Below, in pieces: positions 1-15,611 of a DNA stretch of 64,000 nucleotides. The DNA is from Plantago ovata (taxonomy: Eukaryota; Streptophyta; Magnoliopsida; Lamiales; Plantaginaceae): NCBI GenBank assembly GCA_028274465.1, contig CM051457.1, forward strand, positions 29,609,313 through 29,673,312. Direction: 5' to 3'. The first letter of the stretch is position 1; each line of letters starts with the position of its first letter. The notes below the pieces were generated by a model. The model searched no databases. It was not told the DNA's origin and saw only the letters and a program-made list of their open reading frames with translations. A program made the position numbers and the translations under genes.

Positions 1-348
1 TTAGATGGTTCGATTATATAAGATTTGTGTGACCAGCAGTTGCTATGAGGACAAGTTGAAAACGAATTGAATCACTGTAACTAAAACCACCTTTATAGGT
101 ACATAAGAAATCCAGTTTGAAAATCTCAGTTCTCTACAGAGCATATTTATGAAATCAAGCAAAATGTACCCTCTATGAACCTTGAACTGATTAAGTATTG
201 AAATTCCGCATATAAGTTTGGTGCCAAAGGACACAGAATATGAATCGATAAACCCCTTCCTTAAATTAGCTTCTTAAAGGCATAAGATCACAAAAGGATG
301 GGTATTAATCCTAAACAGCCAAACCGTAGTGCACAGATAGGAAATTAC

Positions 349-891
349 CATGTTATGGCATATTGACAGCCAATGAGATGGGTGAGAAGGGCATGACGCA
401 TATAGCAGTCTCATAATGGTTGTACGTGCTAAATTTCCAATCCTGCCACATATCATAAATATCATAAGAACCTGAAGTATCATTGCGTGATAATTTGCAC
501 CAACTTATAGTGATCATTTTCTGTAATAATACAATACCCGGTGAGCACGACCGTGCTTCTAGTCCGTACAATGAAAATCTTTGTACAGCATGACAAATGT
601 TGTATAACATATTCATTCACATACAATGATTGTTCTAAAATCATGACTGGTAATCTGACTAATATATTGCATAACTAGCTCATGGCACAGCTATATGCAG
701 ATTGTTTAGTGTTCGATTGCTGATTGAATACAAGATGATGATGATGGTGCTTTTATTATAAATAATAATAATAATAATAATTATTATTATTAGTTTTTAA
801 TTTTTTTAATTATTAGTACCTTTTATTATCACACAAAATTGGAAGGGACTCGAGAGACAAGCCTTTCTGGATACAAAAGCTCAGTCTAGAA

Positions 892-923
<32 letters not shown>

Positions 924-936
924 TAATAATAATTAT

Positions 937-1033
<97 letters not shown>

Positions 1034-1039
1034 GTTATT

Positions 1040-1083
<44 letters not shown>

Positions 1084-2781
1084 TATCATAAATCCCCAAT
1101 GAATATAAGCTTGAAGAAAACTAAAAGAAGGGGCAACGGGCAACCAGAGGTAATGAGGTTCAAGGATAAACAAATAATGGAAAACTTATACTCCAACTTG
1201 TTAGGGCAATTTTACCAATCATCCGAATCAATAAGAATAAATCACTATTTCTTGATTTAACACAAAAACTTATCAACAGTATACCATATATGCACAAAAC
1301 TTACTGTGCATCAGTTTCCTCATCAAGCATATGGAACAAGGTTTCTTCAATTTGTTCTTGAATAACCGAGGCCTGTAAGATGAAGGCATAGAATATTCAA
1401 ATTTTGGACTAAAAAGGAAATTTCTGGCGATCATGCAATGCGTAAACAGGATCCAAGAAACCACTTAGTTTACCATAAGAATGGCTGTCTAAAAAATCAA
1501 AATAACCAAATAAGATTTTCGTTGTTTATCAATCAATTCTATCCAAGGGGAACAAATTAATTCACATAGTCACTGAAAGAGAAGTTAGAATTACTAACCG
1601 GATCCTTTTCTATGAGGTGTCTCAGAGTTGAAAGAGCCAAATGTCTCAGCGTAGGCTAGCAATAAATTGAATATATTTCAGATAACAAAGAAACAATGCA
1701 GATAAGCTCATTAAATAGGGTAAGGTTACCTGTCTTGAAGATAGAGTGGGTAGGAGATTCAGCAGATGTGAATGCACTGTAACTGCTTGTGGTGCAAAAA
1801 GAACAAGTTGTTGTGTAAAGCGCACACTCCTGCAAAGATGAGAAGAAGAATCATGGAATTCTGCTAGATGCATAGAGACACAGATGTAGATGCTAACAGA
1901 ATGACATCACATAGAACCTAAGAAGCACGGAAACGGATACGGAAACGTTTCGGAAGCATGGAAACGTCAAAATTCAAAATAGTTGGATACGGAAACGTCT
2001 AGAAAACGTTTGATTATTTTTTAATATTTTCTAAATATGTTTAATATATAAATTAAATACATAAATTTATAATGAGGTATTAACTATTAAATAAGTAAAT
2101 ATTGAATAAAATGATTTAGTTCCATCAAACAAAAGATGGATATATCACTATTTCTCCATAGAGTACATAAAATATAACGAGAAATTAATATGAATTCGCA
2201 GGGTCCAAAGTTCAGCATGATTTTTATTTATAGAGTGCAAATAATCTGGTTCAGGCTTATAATTGCCTTTAGAAAAAAAATCATAAGTTTAAACCCCAAT
2301 TTCTTGGTATAACTTATTTTAATGTTTTCAATATTCTTGGGGCACCCACAGAAAGAAAACCCGGTACCTGCGCCCTACAAGGTCCGGAGAATTTTTGCTA
2401 CCCGAACAAGCACCATGTTTAGATTCAAGATAACTAAAAAGCACATCCAGTAGCAATTTCGAACAGGACTTGACCGAGTCATGCATGTTCAGCGAACTGA
2501 CTCGAGAATTATTGACTGGACTGGATTGAATATCAAATTACTGAAAAGTTCATATTGAACAAAAAGACAAAAATTCTTAGGGTCTGTGATTGATCAAGGA
2601 TCTGATTGACTAAAAAGAAAAATAAATTGAACCTATTGGACCTGTCATGTATAAAGATTAAAGACTACTGAACAATACTAGACCAATAGGGGTGTATATG
2701 CTGCCAAATTTCTGGAAACCAGAACCACTGAGCGGTTCCCACCACCCCCACCCCCCAAAAAAAAAAAAATAATAATAAATA

Positions 2782-2870
<89 letters not shown>

Positions 2871-5800
2871 TAATAATAAAACCAATAAAACATACTCCAT
2901 CCATTCCAGCTTAAAACTTCCAATTTTGCTATTTTCGGTACAAACTTTTATCATTACTTTCATTCCCTCTCATACTTATCATTCTCTGTTCATTCTCTCA
3001 TCACATATCATACTTTAATACCTACTTACAGCTATTATTAATTATTTATCCATTCTTCTCATGGTTTAATTATTACTGTCTTAATTTCTGTTCCCAAAAA
3101 GAAATGGAGTGTTGATTTTTGCCATCTACTGTATAACAGAAAGGTCGACGTGAATAAACAATTGTGTTTACGTACTCAAGAAGGGTTGCTGTTTCCTGGC
3201 AGCTGATCTCTGCAACAGCTGACTACACAGAAAATCATGAAATGTCAGCATTGTATACCAGATGCAAAATAACAAAATCAAATATAAAGTGGCAAGCAGC
3301 ATTGACTGTTAATGAATAGTCATATATAAAAGACATCTGGAACCACGACTAGTTAAAACTGAAGCTTCAGCAAATGTGCAACAGCAAACCTTGCAGCGTG
3401 AGAAGAAAATGCTCCCAGGTGCAAGCTCAGGACCAATAACAGCAACAATAGCATTGATGAGACGGGCCACTGCCTGCTGCAGGTCAACCAACCCACTTTC
3501 TTCAGATAGTAGAATCTCCATAGCCAGGCCCAGTGTTGCCTGCAATAAGAATGGAAAAACAGAACTCGTAATATTATTTCAAGTTTGTGGCTATATTTTG
3601 CTTCCATGAAAATTCAGATATTTTATTAATATAGCAGAAGATATACATACGGGTGGCAGTTTTATCCCGCTTTCACCTACCTGACACTCATAAAAATGGT
3701 GTAAAAATGGGAATCCATTTAGCAACCATCTGAAATGGGCTAAATATGGTTTATAAAATTTTTTGAGAATACAACTCCTACCCACTAATTATCTCAATTT
3801 ATTAATATTAGAATCAAACTTTAAAAACCATTATTATGAGACCCAATTATATTATTCAGCAACATTTTCAAACTTCAATTGACAAATTTAACCCTCAGCC
3901 TGGTCCATCATCTACTGTGAGGCACCCTTGGGTACTTGATTTCATGAAGTTAGGCATCGAGGTCTAGTGCCACTGATTTTGTTTGGCGCCAATAGCCAGT
4001 GCAATTATCTTGTTCAGTGCTTGGTGCAGCATCAATATCTATCTGGTTCCAGATGCAATTTAATGGATATGTGTATAACACAACCAACAAGTTTGGTAAC
4101 ATGCCCACTTGAGCCAAACTACAAACAGAACATCAATAAGATGTTTACCTCCCTCTCTCTGCTTATCCTATCCAAAAACTAGATGGCAATTTTGGACAAT
4201 GTAATGCTTTTCAATCCAACAAGGCTGAGAGAAAAGCATAGCGTGCATCAAAATAAACCATTATTCAGCACCAACGAATTCAATGTTTGTAAGCACATAC
4301 CTGGACTTGAGATACATAAGACAAGCCAGAAGATTCAATGGTCAAGAGAAGTCCATGCAATGACCAGATCTGTAAACTTGAGATTGAACTTTTGGCAAGT
4401 GATGACATGACATTTACTGTAGTTGGGACCATACTCGATAAGGCCATTCCTCCAGCACTGCAAACAATATTTGTGGAATTTAGCCCAGAAATATCAGCTA
4501 AACGGACCAATTAGGCCATTAATTATACTGAGATGAGTCCATTCGCAGGGTTCTGATATAGAAGAAAACGGAAGAAACATGAACAGCTGAATTTCTGGTC
4601 AGGTGTCTGTGTAAAACCTTTTTTAGGTCCACCAAGGTTTCATATTTTATCAATTAAAACTCCATGGTAACTGGTGTATAGGTTACTGACAACTCAGAAT
4701 CACTTGCAAAATAGATTCAAAGATCTACAGAGAAAGTGAGAGCAGGATAACTAATTACGAACATTAAGAATTAACAAAGATAATGAACTGAACAAAACAA
4801 AAACAGAAGAAAACAAGTTAAGCTTGCAACTAAAACTAACGCAAACATTAGAAGTGGATTTGACATAGTAATAGTTTATATGCAACTCCATGTTCAACGT
4901 AGTAACAAGTTTCTTACATGCTAGAATAAAGACATTCTTCAATAGAGAAACTTGCGCTTAGTTAAGGAAGCAATTTGCAAACTTGGTGGTATGAAAACTT
5001 AAAACTCTGGCAAGGTCAAATAGGGTGTAACGTAACAGCTATTGTCATGATGATAGCACAGAATAAATTTAAATGCCTTGCAGTTTTTAAGCAAGTTACC
5101 TGCAATGTATGCAGCCAAGGGCAAGAGCAATTGATCCAGCATAGTATGAATCCACCGTGTTGGTTGCATCAACAAAAAATTGTTTTGCCTGTTCATAAGA
5201 AAAAAACAGTCAAAATGACAGGTGTGATGATCCTAATAGATAAGGTTCAAGTGATACAAAGAATAGGGGTGAAAAGATGGAAACAAAGATCAAAAGCAGG
5301 AAGGTGATGGAAAGAAAGGGGGTAATAGAAGGATAGAAGAATCATAAATGGGTTTGAACAGGCATAAATCCAATAACCACATAGCTTAGAATGCTGGGGA
5401 AAACTATTATATTCATATCTTATCAGATCAACTGATTTGGTGATGAAAACTAACATATGAAACGCTAGTTCACTGAGGATGGCATTTAGCATGAGAATTG
5501 GAAAAGTTATCCTTCTCTTACATTGTCGTCTGAGAAGTATTGATCCAGTACTTTGTAGTTCAATAATCTATACACCAGTCTTCATTTGGCACAGAAATAT
5601 GAATAAGTTTTGGTTGACTATTTAATGTATTCAATTTGTGACTCGAGTACTAGAGTTCTAGTGAATCATTTAAATTCATGCACTGTTTAACGGCACTAGC
5701 ATCACAGCACTATACTCCTTGATTCTTAAGTCGAAAATGGAAAAGAACAATACTTGTTGATCATGAAAAAAGCACCCTAAGAGAGGAAAGTGGTGTATGA

Positions 5801-8800
5801 GATAGCAGACAACTTTACTCCAACTAACCATTCTGGCAGTAAATGTATCATTTCCCAGCCTTGCTAATAAACCAAGCCCTTCAGCAGAAGCTCTGCGTTG
5901 CGATGCACATATGTCACCTTCAGCCAAAATACTCTGCCATGATAACACTGTCAGTATGCAAGGAAAGAGTGGTAAGGGTGCTTTATGTCTCACAATTTTC
6001 AAATAGAAGACGGAGAAGGACCTGGAAAATGGACTGAGCAGCATTCAATATCTCAATTCCTAGGGGTTCAGATCGTTGAGCGAGTAAAATCTGGGGACAA
6101 AACATAGTGTTGTGAGTTAGAGAAAGAGATTGCAGGTAGCGATGGTTATTACATGAGTACGGGGTGACCTTTAGTCCAGCTAGTAACCCCACACATATAT
6201 TGGTAATGCTGGATGCACGCCAAGCTTGCTTTTTTCCAGCTTTCAGACACTGATCGATTATGCCGAGAAAAGAAACCATTCCCCTACTATCCTAGAAGGA
6301 GACAACAATGAAATAACTACATCAATAACAATGTCAGCCATTGGAAACTAAATCTAGTAAGGATATCACGTACTTGAGCTGCAAACATAGTTCCGAAGCA
6401 GAGTAGCATCTGATTCACCAACATCTTGCTTATATTCTCAGGCTTCATGTTTAATTTACAACTTGGAGGTCAGAAATCTAAAAAGTGAAATTTTGGCAAC
6501 ACAATAGAATATACAAACCTCCATGACAGGGAAATGCACTTGTACCTGGGGAAAACTAGGAGGCTCATCCTCCCATACACATGTCAATATACCAGATTTT
6601 CCACCTTGAAATGAGCGTAGTTCATCTTCAAACCAATCCCTGAAAACAATAATAGTGAATCAGAAATAGAAACTAACAGATCTATAATGTGCATCAAAAC
6701 ATATTTGTTTTGAAAGAAAAATATTTGTTTTGAAAGATAATATGATATTAATAATGGGGGATAATACACGGGGAGTGTATTACAATAACACAGAAAGACA
6801 AGAAATAAAAATATAAAGAAAACAGATAGAGAAATGAGAGTTACAAGAAGCCTCAAGGGGGAAGTGAAAAAGGATGGAATGAAACTAGAGTATAAAATAG
6901 TATTCAGAGAGTAATAAAAGACACAAGCTTGAAAAATCAAGGATAGCAAAAAGATTACACCTTCCAGGAGTCCAAGGACCCAGCCAGGCATCTCTTTTGT
7001 CTAGCAACATCCGCAAACAGGAGCTTTCTTCGCATCCAGAAGGTTCCCTGTTTTAAAATTTCAATATCCAACAAAGACAAATCAGTTTGTTTAAGACACA
7101 AGTTCTATACCCCAATTATGGCGTGCAAAATAGGGGTTTGCAGACATCATGGAAACAGAATGCAGAGCATACATATGCTCAGATGGAAAACACAAATGTA
7201 ACCACACATTTACTAATAATTACCTAAAGGGAGTAGTGCATATCTGAACAATTTGAGCATGGTCAATCTTGTACAGAGATGGATCTGAAAGCGCTTGATA
7301 ATTTATCAACACCCGGACGACAAATAAATCTAATGCAGCTTTTATATCTGCTTGCTCTTTGCCTGAAAGCTGAGACAAAAAGGACAGTGCGCTAATCCAC
7401 GCCAATCAAATTCAAAATATCAGTGACAACAAGTTCTGAATATTGAAGAAAATAAACTATAGAAATCTGAAAACAAAATTAGAATGCATCCATACCAATT
7501 CAGATATAAAAGAACTGGTTGAACCAAAATTCTTCCATTCTCAGTGTCGGAAGATATGAAGCGTTTCACAAACGAAGTAAGAGCATCAATGGCAGCAGAC
7601 CATACACTGCAGAGAACAACAAATATCATAAGTAACAGCAATGGAAGTGTTGTAGTACCATAACTTATGAAAGATGAAAGTTGGGACACCGGCTAGTTTT
7701 AATCGATAATATCAATTACATTTTAGGCCATAACTACTAGTTCTTTTGAATTGCAACGGCTAGTTTTGATCCATAAAATCAATTACGTTTTGGTCCATAA
7801 TGGCTAGTTTTTTTGAATTTGAGAAGGCTATTTTTTCATTGAAATTCAATATCATTATAGGCCAAACGGTTACTTTTTAAAATTCCTGTGGTAAAAAAAT
7901 TCAGTACATTTTGTGTTAAAAAATCAATTACATTAAAGGCCTCCAACGGCTAGTTTTCAAATTATTAAATAAAAAAATTGTTTCAATTCAATTAGTACAT
8001 TATAGTCACCAACCAGTATTGGGTTTAACTGCCACAGTAAAAAAATTATTACTGCCTTTTATAATTAAATTCTATTACTAATTTGGGGTAAAAAGAGTCG
8101 AGGCTTGTAAGTGATTATGTGAAATAAACACAGAGCACAAAATGTCAAGATAAAATCCATTATTTACTGACCATATTTCTGATCCGATATCTTGCATTTG
8201 GATTGCGGACAGTTTTGACTTCCCACTAAAAGTAGAGGCCCATAAGGCAAGAATATCAAAAACTTGGCTTTGAAGTTCCTGCAACCACAAAACTTGTCAT
8301 GTCAAAACCTCATTTGAACTAAAACCTAAAGAAAGAGGACAAAAACGTTTACCTCGTTCGATATGGATGCTATAAGTGAAGATAAAAGAGCCCATCCAGC
8401 TTCTTTTTCGACAGCAGCTGCTATAGGGCTCCGGCTTGATCTTGTCAACAGATTCTTGCAAACGTCAAGAACAGACATCGGCAATCTGTACCCACCACAT
8501 GTCCCAAGAGATTAGTAAATTTGTGAAAAATGGAAACATTTTAAATTGTTATTCTGCATCTGGGATCATGATGTTCCAGAACATATAAGACAAGAGAGTT
8601 TTACTTAAGTGCTTTTAGCCATGTACAGCATATAGGCGCTCACTTTGAAAAGCATGGAAGCATGTTAACACAGAAGGTTGAGGAAAGATCCAATAAATCT
8701 ACCTGCCTGGATATCCAAGTGGTAACTTCTGAGAAATAGAAACTAATGAGGCCAAAACTGCTGCTTGTCCATGTAAAATTCCAAGCTCCTCTTTAAAATT

Positions 8801-11800
8801 GGCTCCCTTAATAGAATTCAATTAGATAGCTTATAAAGAGACACGATGAAGAATGTGACATAAATTGTACGAAATTGAGAACAGAATATTACGGTTAGTA
8901 ATGCGTGAATATAGAGCGTTAATCAGAAAAAATATCCAGTGATTTCTTTTAGTTTTATGTAATATTTTCTTAACTTCCGATAGCAACTCACATGAAAGTA
9001 TCTTGTCAGGAAGAATCTGCAGTGGTGTACAAGTGCGCAAATACTCAAAACATTACTAATGCTTCAATATTTTGACCCCTTGCACGACTACTATGTTATG
9101 TTCTGTGAAAACATGAGATATGAATAGCATGAAAGTCATGAAGTGTGAATTAGCACAATCCACACATGCTAATGAATAGTGGTGCAGGCATGCTAATGAA
9201 TAGTATATGCATTAATTAGTAGATATCCTATGATTTACTATTGACTAAAGTGCCTAGCACTTGTCTATTTATACATCTGTATTGTTGATAAGAACAAATA
9301 AGAAAGACACAATGTAGTCCTTAAGCCCTCTCCCAAATCCCAATATTTCCCAAATGGTATCTAGAGCAAGTTGAATCTTAAGATTTATAAGGTAAAAAGA
9401 AAGAGAAAAGAGCATTGGTTTAGCAGAGACTCACTCTCTGTTAATCTAAAAAATCCTACTCTCCCCATCCATCTCATATTGAAAAACAGAAAAGGCTGAA
9501 AGCAAGTTGCATTCAATACTTGTTGGAATTTCCGCTTCTAACGCCATCAACTGCCAGTGGTACAAATCGAAGTTGATGAGTTCGATATGGGGGAAGGAAA
9601 AGTGCGGTGTTTACTGGGTTGAGAGAGAGGAAGGATGATTTCTGATTAAAAGAAACTTGATGAATCTTGGGGCCTAAAGAGGTGTCCATTATTATTTGAA
9701 TGTGAGAGGTGTTTCCGTTACAGAAATCACTCTCAGCAGCTGGAATTTGTGTTGTCATAATAATTGAGCAAGATGTGCATTACTGGAAGATGAGATCACG
9801 TTTCATTCGTGGAAACGAATAACTGCTTGCTAATATGCAGATGTAAACATGAAAAGTTATGAAATTCTGTCCTATCTGTGGCATGACAACGAAGGACTGA
9901 TTGCTGAAATGGGAATCTGTGGAATAACTGCTTGCTGATACAGACGAGAACACGGACAATGATGTACTCAACAACAAAAAGGTGGTTGTTGAATTACATC
10001 AGTTTGAACCTTGGCGCTGGCTACTCGAGGTAGAGGTAACCATGCATGTTGAGGGAGATGAGGACCAAAAGTTTTGAAGTGATTCACCGTCTGTTGCAAG
10101 TTGGACATGTGTGATATCTGTGTGCCAACTTGAGGGGGAGTGTGAAAACATGAGATATGAATAGCATGAACGTCATGTGAATTAGCACAATGCACACATG
10201 CTAATGAATAGTATATGCATTAATTAGTAGATATCTTTGTACGATTCAATATGGACGAAAGTGCCTAGCACTTGTCTATTTATACTTGTATTGTTGAGAA
10301 GAATACATGAGAAAGACACAATGTAATCCTTAGCACCTACTCCCTATATTTCTACATGTTCCGTAAACTGATAAATGGCTTCGAGGTATATTGTTGGGAC
10401 TTGGTACTCAAATAAAAAGCAGTGCTGTCAGGGGACCGCAGGGAAGATTCCTATCATGAATGCTCTTGAGAATTGTGTAGAACTAATTAGTCATCTTATA
10501 GCTTCGAAACACATGTCTCACCGTTCAACATCAAGACAATTAACCTATCCTCCTTCAGTCAAAATATACAACCGCTATTCCTCATCATTCCTATTTGGAT
10601 TTACAAATTTATTTCCAAATCTATTTTCTTCATAACCATGCTTCATAAGTGCATCTCTCCTTTGTTTGATTCAGTTACAGATGATAGAATATACATTACA
10701 ATTAAGTGACAAATGAACAATAAACTGTATTTTCATTGATTTTGGTACTAGAATTATTTCCAGATGATACCAAAACATATGGTGTGAAATTCTATGGGCA
10801 CGGTTGTGGAGAAGGTAGTTGGGGGCTAAAATAGAAAATCCCTTTGAAATATTATGTCCTGGACCCTGGTTGCATTGTTTGATATTTATAGATGGTTTGT
10901 TGGTAGCTAGGCTTCCTGTCCCTAGTATAGCTGATTTAGTTCCCAATCCTTGTGTGTGCGCGTGTTTTATATATACAAATATGTTAGAACTATTCAGACA
11001 ATAACTTAAGGGTTCAAGAACATACACCCAATGAAACTAACTGATTAAAGCTTTACCTTCTCAAATGTAACACTTTCTCTTGCTGCGTTAAGCATTGTCA
11101 CTGCATAAGATATCAAGCCACCAACACAGGAGGGGTCAACCTCAGCCAGTGTACGAAGAGTCAAAGCGGCTTCGACTCTTACCTAAGGCAAGGAAACATT
11201 ATGAGAAAAATGATACCATTGTAAATCATGGATACATTACATTATCAATCTTCAACTCCAGACTTAATTTAGAGATACATACAGACAAACACTACAAGCT
11301 AAAGGACAAAGAATATAAGCAACTCACCAGTGGTGAATGGTGGGAAACTGCAGCAACAACTGTGTCATCAAGAACTTCCTTGAACTCAAGTGGAACCTGT
11401 GTTTAAACACAATGCAATAACATTCAATGAAGTATATGTGATGATCAAAATCATTATATTAATTGTTCTCAAAAAAAAAAAATCATTATATTAATTTCAG
11501 ATAAACAAGAAACTAGACTGACTATCATTATAAACAAAATATCTCTTCATTTACAAATTACCTAGGCTAAATCAAACTTTAAGTAAGCCAAGACAGTTGG
11601 TTCTGACAACTTTCTGTTAGTAAAAGGTCCACTTTAACATAGGCAGGTGAAGAACTGAAAACTGCCAGCAACACTTAATGTTCAAGGTCCAAGGCCAACA
11701 TGCAAATATAATTTGGCCAAGAACCAGATTTCGGGTAGAGTTTGGGAAAAAAATCATATTCATACACACTTAATGTATTGACTATATTTATATCTAACTA

Positions 11801-14800
11801 GACGTATGTACCATTGATCATTTTTATTTGTAAGTCAAAAGGTCAAAAGAAAAGGAAAACAAAACAGAGAAAACACAGATCAGCATAATAAATTGAGGAG
11901 GCATATTATTGACAATAACGACTCCAACATTTTGAACTAACATGGCATGCACATTGAAAGAAAAGGTATATGGTATAGTAGGTGAAACAATAAAAGCAGC
12001 ATTCCGAAAAGAACTACAGAAAAACAAATCCACAGAAATAAACCCCAGACTCTTTCAAAGCATACCCTTTTTTCTTTGGTGGGTGTGTCAAAGGAAAGAA
12101 TAATGCCACATTCAGGAAATGTCTCTCCCTATACTTAAGGAGTTTTATGTAGCCTGTGCATTATTTACCTTCCTTAGATAGGCTAACTAAATCTTCCTAA
12201 TTAGAGCCTTCTGGCCTTCCCCTAGATAGGCTGACTAAATCTTAATAGTAATTAGGCCTTAATGTTTGTTGTAAAGGTTGTATATTGCAAGTAACAAAAG
12301 GAGAGAAATCATTCAGGCAATAAGTTGACAGGTGTGGGGGGGGGGGTACCATGTCTTCCTATGTTGTGGGGGAAAATCAAACTAAACCTAGATCATTACT
12401 GTAAATTAGTTTAATGTTACGAATCAGAAATCCATAACTTCTTCCTAATTTGAGAAAGGAATGACTCTCCAGACTATGTTCAAGAATTTCTCTCCATTTT
12501 CTAGCCAATGTTTCGCTGCTTTCTCCTTTTCCGATTCGAGATGGAACAAGTCTCCTGAAAAAGTCTTAAAGACCACTCTTTTCTTTTAAATATATATCTT
12601 TTCTACTGATTTTATTCACAAAGATAAAACTACTAGAAGCTACAAATAGCTACCCACTAATCACATGTCACAGAAATAACAAGCCACTAATCTAGTACTT
12701 AGATAACCTATCCTGCCCACTAAATGTACAAATTAAGGATATTTGATTAAGAGAATAACTTTCAGGCTATTGTGCTTCAAATTGTTGGGCCAGATTGTAA
12801 CATATAATGCCCATTGCCCTGACAGCTTACAATATTTACACTTATAAGTCTATTACATTTACGATATTATGCTTAGATTCTAAATCCAAAGTTGGGTGTT
12901 AGGACCACAGAGTACTTATGAATGAATTGGAATGGTTATTCAGAGATCCAAAGTGGTTAAATATTATTTTAAGCTTATAGATTTTAAGATGTCACGTTTA
13001 TACACCCAGGAAAAGAAAAAGCCTTGTATCATATTATCATTTTGTTGCACTGATAATAAAACCAAAAGTTCTTAACATATTTAACTAAAGGATTACATCC
13101 TACCTTGTCACGTCTCTAAGTGTTCTAGTCGAGAAAACTCAATATATTTTGGGAACTATATTAACTACAGTAATTAAAGACAATGTCTCGCATAGATGAA
13201 ATCACATATTGAAAGAACATGCAAGGAGATAGAGACCAACTCTACCTCTCCTAACGTTTTCAGAACGTATGACAGAGTACGGAGAACGGCAACTCGCATG
13301 GAAGGGGTGGAATCGGAAGCTAAAAGCTGCAATAACTTGTCATCAGATCCCCGAACATTACTGGTCAACAGAAACAGTAAATTTCTTGAAGCATATAGCA
13401 AACCTGGTTCGCAAGAAAAACTGAAAAGCCTCTTTGCGTGGGTTCGGTCATCTGATCAGTTACACCTACCCGCAAAATATACAGCACACATGCCTTCAGA
13501 CAAACAAGACACGATTAAAGAGCTGGATTTAATGAATGTACACAACATGCATGAAAAACACTTCATCCAACAACATGATACTAGCAACAGGTTGCAATAA
13601 CAAGGATAACATGTCCCTTAAATATACAGGAATGAAAGCATTGGAAAAGGTTAAAACCTAAAAGCATAACTCCAAAGACCTTGTTAGGCAATAGGTTTTT
13701 TTCTCTTTCTGAAAAGGAATAGTTAAGATGCGTAAAAGTGATGATGAATTCACATTAAATAATAAACTGTCATCGTAACAAAAATTTCCATGTAACCGCA
13801 GGCTTAAATAGCTAATACAATTTGTCCTAATCTTTACCAGATGATCGCTAGATTGGTTAGTAGTAACAATAAGTAAAAAGTCCAAAGCACAACTGTAGGG
13901 TACTAAAGAGTTGCATAATATATAGGAAGCAAAAACTATAGATAAAGTACACTTACGTGGGTAATTTATTGCCCAAAAGTAGATGTTTCAGAGATAATCC
14001 CAGAAGAGTAACAAACATTAATAGTCATTTACAGAACAGTTCTATAACCTTTTGGAGAAACTACAAATTTCTTGTAGTAGACAAACTGATAAGCTATATC
14101 TTATACTCCCTCCACCCCAACAAGTAGTATACATTTGGTTTTTACACTGTTATTTGACTTTATGGGACATAGTTCTTTATTATTTGTTGGGCCTGGAAAT
14201 AAAATATGAAGAATATAGTTTGCCCAAAAAAAGAAACATATACAAGTTGTTGGGACGGACAGAGTGATATTTAATGATCTACATTCTATGCTAGGTTAAA
14301 GTAAAGTAAGGGGGTAAATATAATTTTAAAACAGCCGAACATTTCTTTTCTAATTTAAAAAATTACATTGAGAAGTAAATGTCATTATTCTAACCGGAAG
14401 CTAATTAAACCTTCAAAACTTCCTACACAATCTCATCTCTGGCATACTGTTACAGCAATATAAAGAGCGAGACATAACAGGATAACACTTTCCGAGAGTC
14501 TTAGTGTTTCAAAGCAGTGGCTTGTGCAATGAAACTGTCCTCTTAAGTTGAGATCCAATACTCCCGAGGAAAAAAAAAAGAGAAGAAGTTTAAAAATAGC
14601 TTCAAATGTTATGATAATGACACTCGTCAACGAGAATTATTAAAAAGAACCATTTTGCTCCATTTCTAAATGAATACTTAACTAGCATATCATAAATCCA
14701 AGCATAAATCATCTCAATTAACCCACTGTGCAATGTTAATAAATAAGAGTTTCATACTTTCCAAGAGTCTTAGTGTTTCAAAGCAGTGGCTTGTGCAATG

Positions 14801-15562
14801 TAAACTGTCCTCTTAAGTTGAGATCCAATACTCCCGAGGAAAAAAAAAAAGATAAGAAGTTTAAAAATAGCTTAAAATGTTATGCTAATGACACTTGTCA
14901 ACGAGAATTATTAAAAAGAACCATTTTGCTCCATTTCTAAATGAATACTTAACTAGCATATCATTAATCCAAGCAGAGATCATCTCAATTAACCCACTGT
15001 GCAATGTTAATAAATAAGAGTTTCATATGACCAAGTTAAGAGGGTATGATAAAGTAGAAAGCCAAATAAATTCAGCATGCGCAAAAGCCATGCTGTCAAA
15101 ACAGAATGTAGTACCAGCGCTTGTGCATCAATGGATGTATCTGCGCGAAGCATATCCATAACTGGCCCAGCATAGTTTTGCAGCTCACTATCTGGGTGAT
15201 GATACTTTAAACGAATAGCCTGCAAGCCCAATTACAACCGGTATAAGCATGTAAAATTAAGTCAAAGAAAAGAAGTAAATAAGTATCCCTTTTAGATCAT
15301 CAAACACTGTATATTCAAAACCTAGCATTTTCTTTATAGATAACAATGACTAGTTCTGAAGATATTGAACAGTAAGAACCTTCTCCATGCAACATACAAG
15401 AGACCTAATATAAAGTATCTTTGCATATGGTGCCATTAATCCCAGGGGTTATGCCATTTCAGCTCTAGATCTAAATGAGCAAACATGAGAGTATAAATCC
15501 CTAAGACAAGATATCTTTTATTGGATTCTAAAGGCACAGATTATGCATTTGAGGCGAAGGAT

Positions 15563-15611
<49 letters not shown>

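Noticed and set aside
1..348. Further SWEETIE exon at the left edge
   Set aside because: The translated minus strand does not resemble the expected next part of the protein; it is intron sequence as far as I can see.
886..1173. Poly-Ile and poly-Met open frames on both strands
   Set aside because: They are translations of a trinucleotide microsatellite, not genes. The same applies to 2658-2963.
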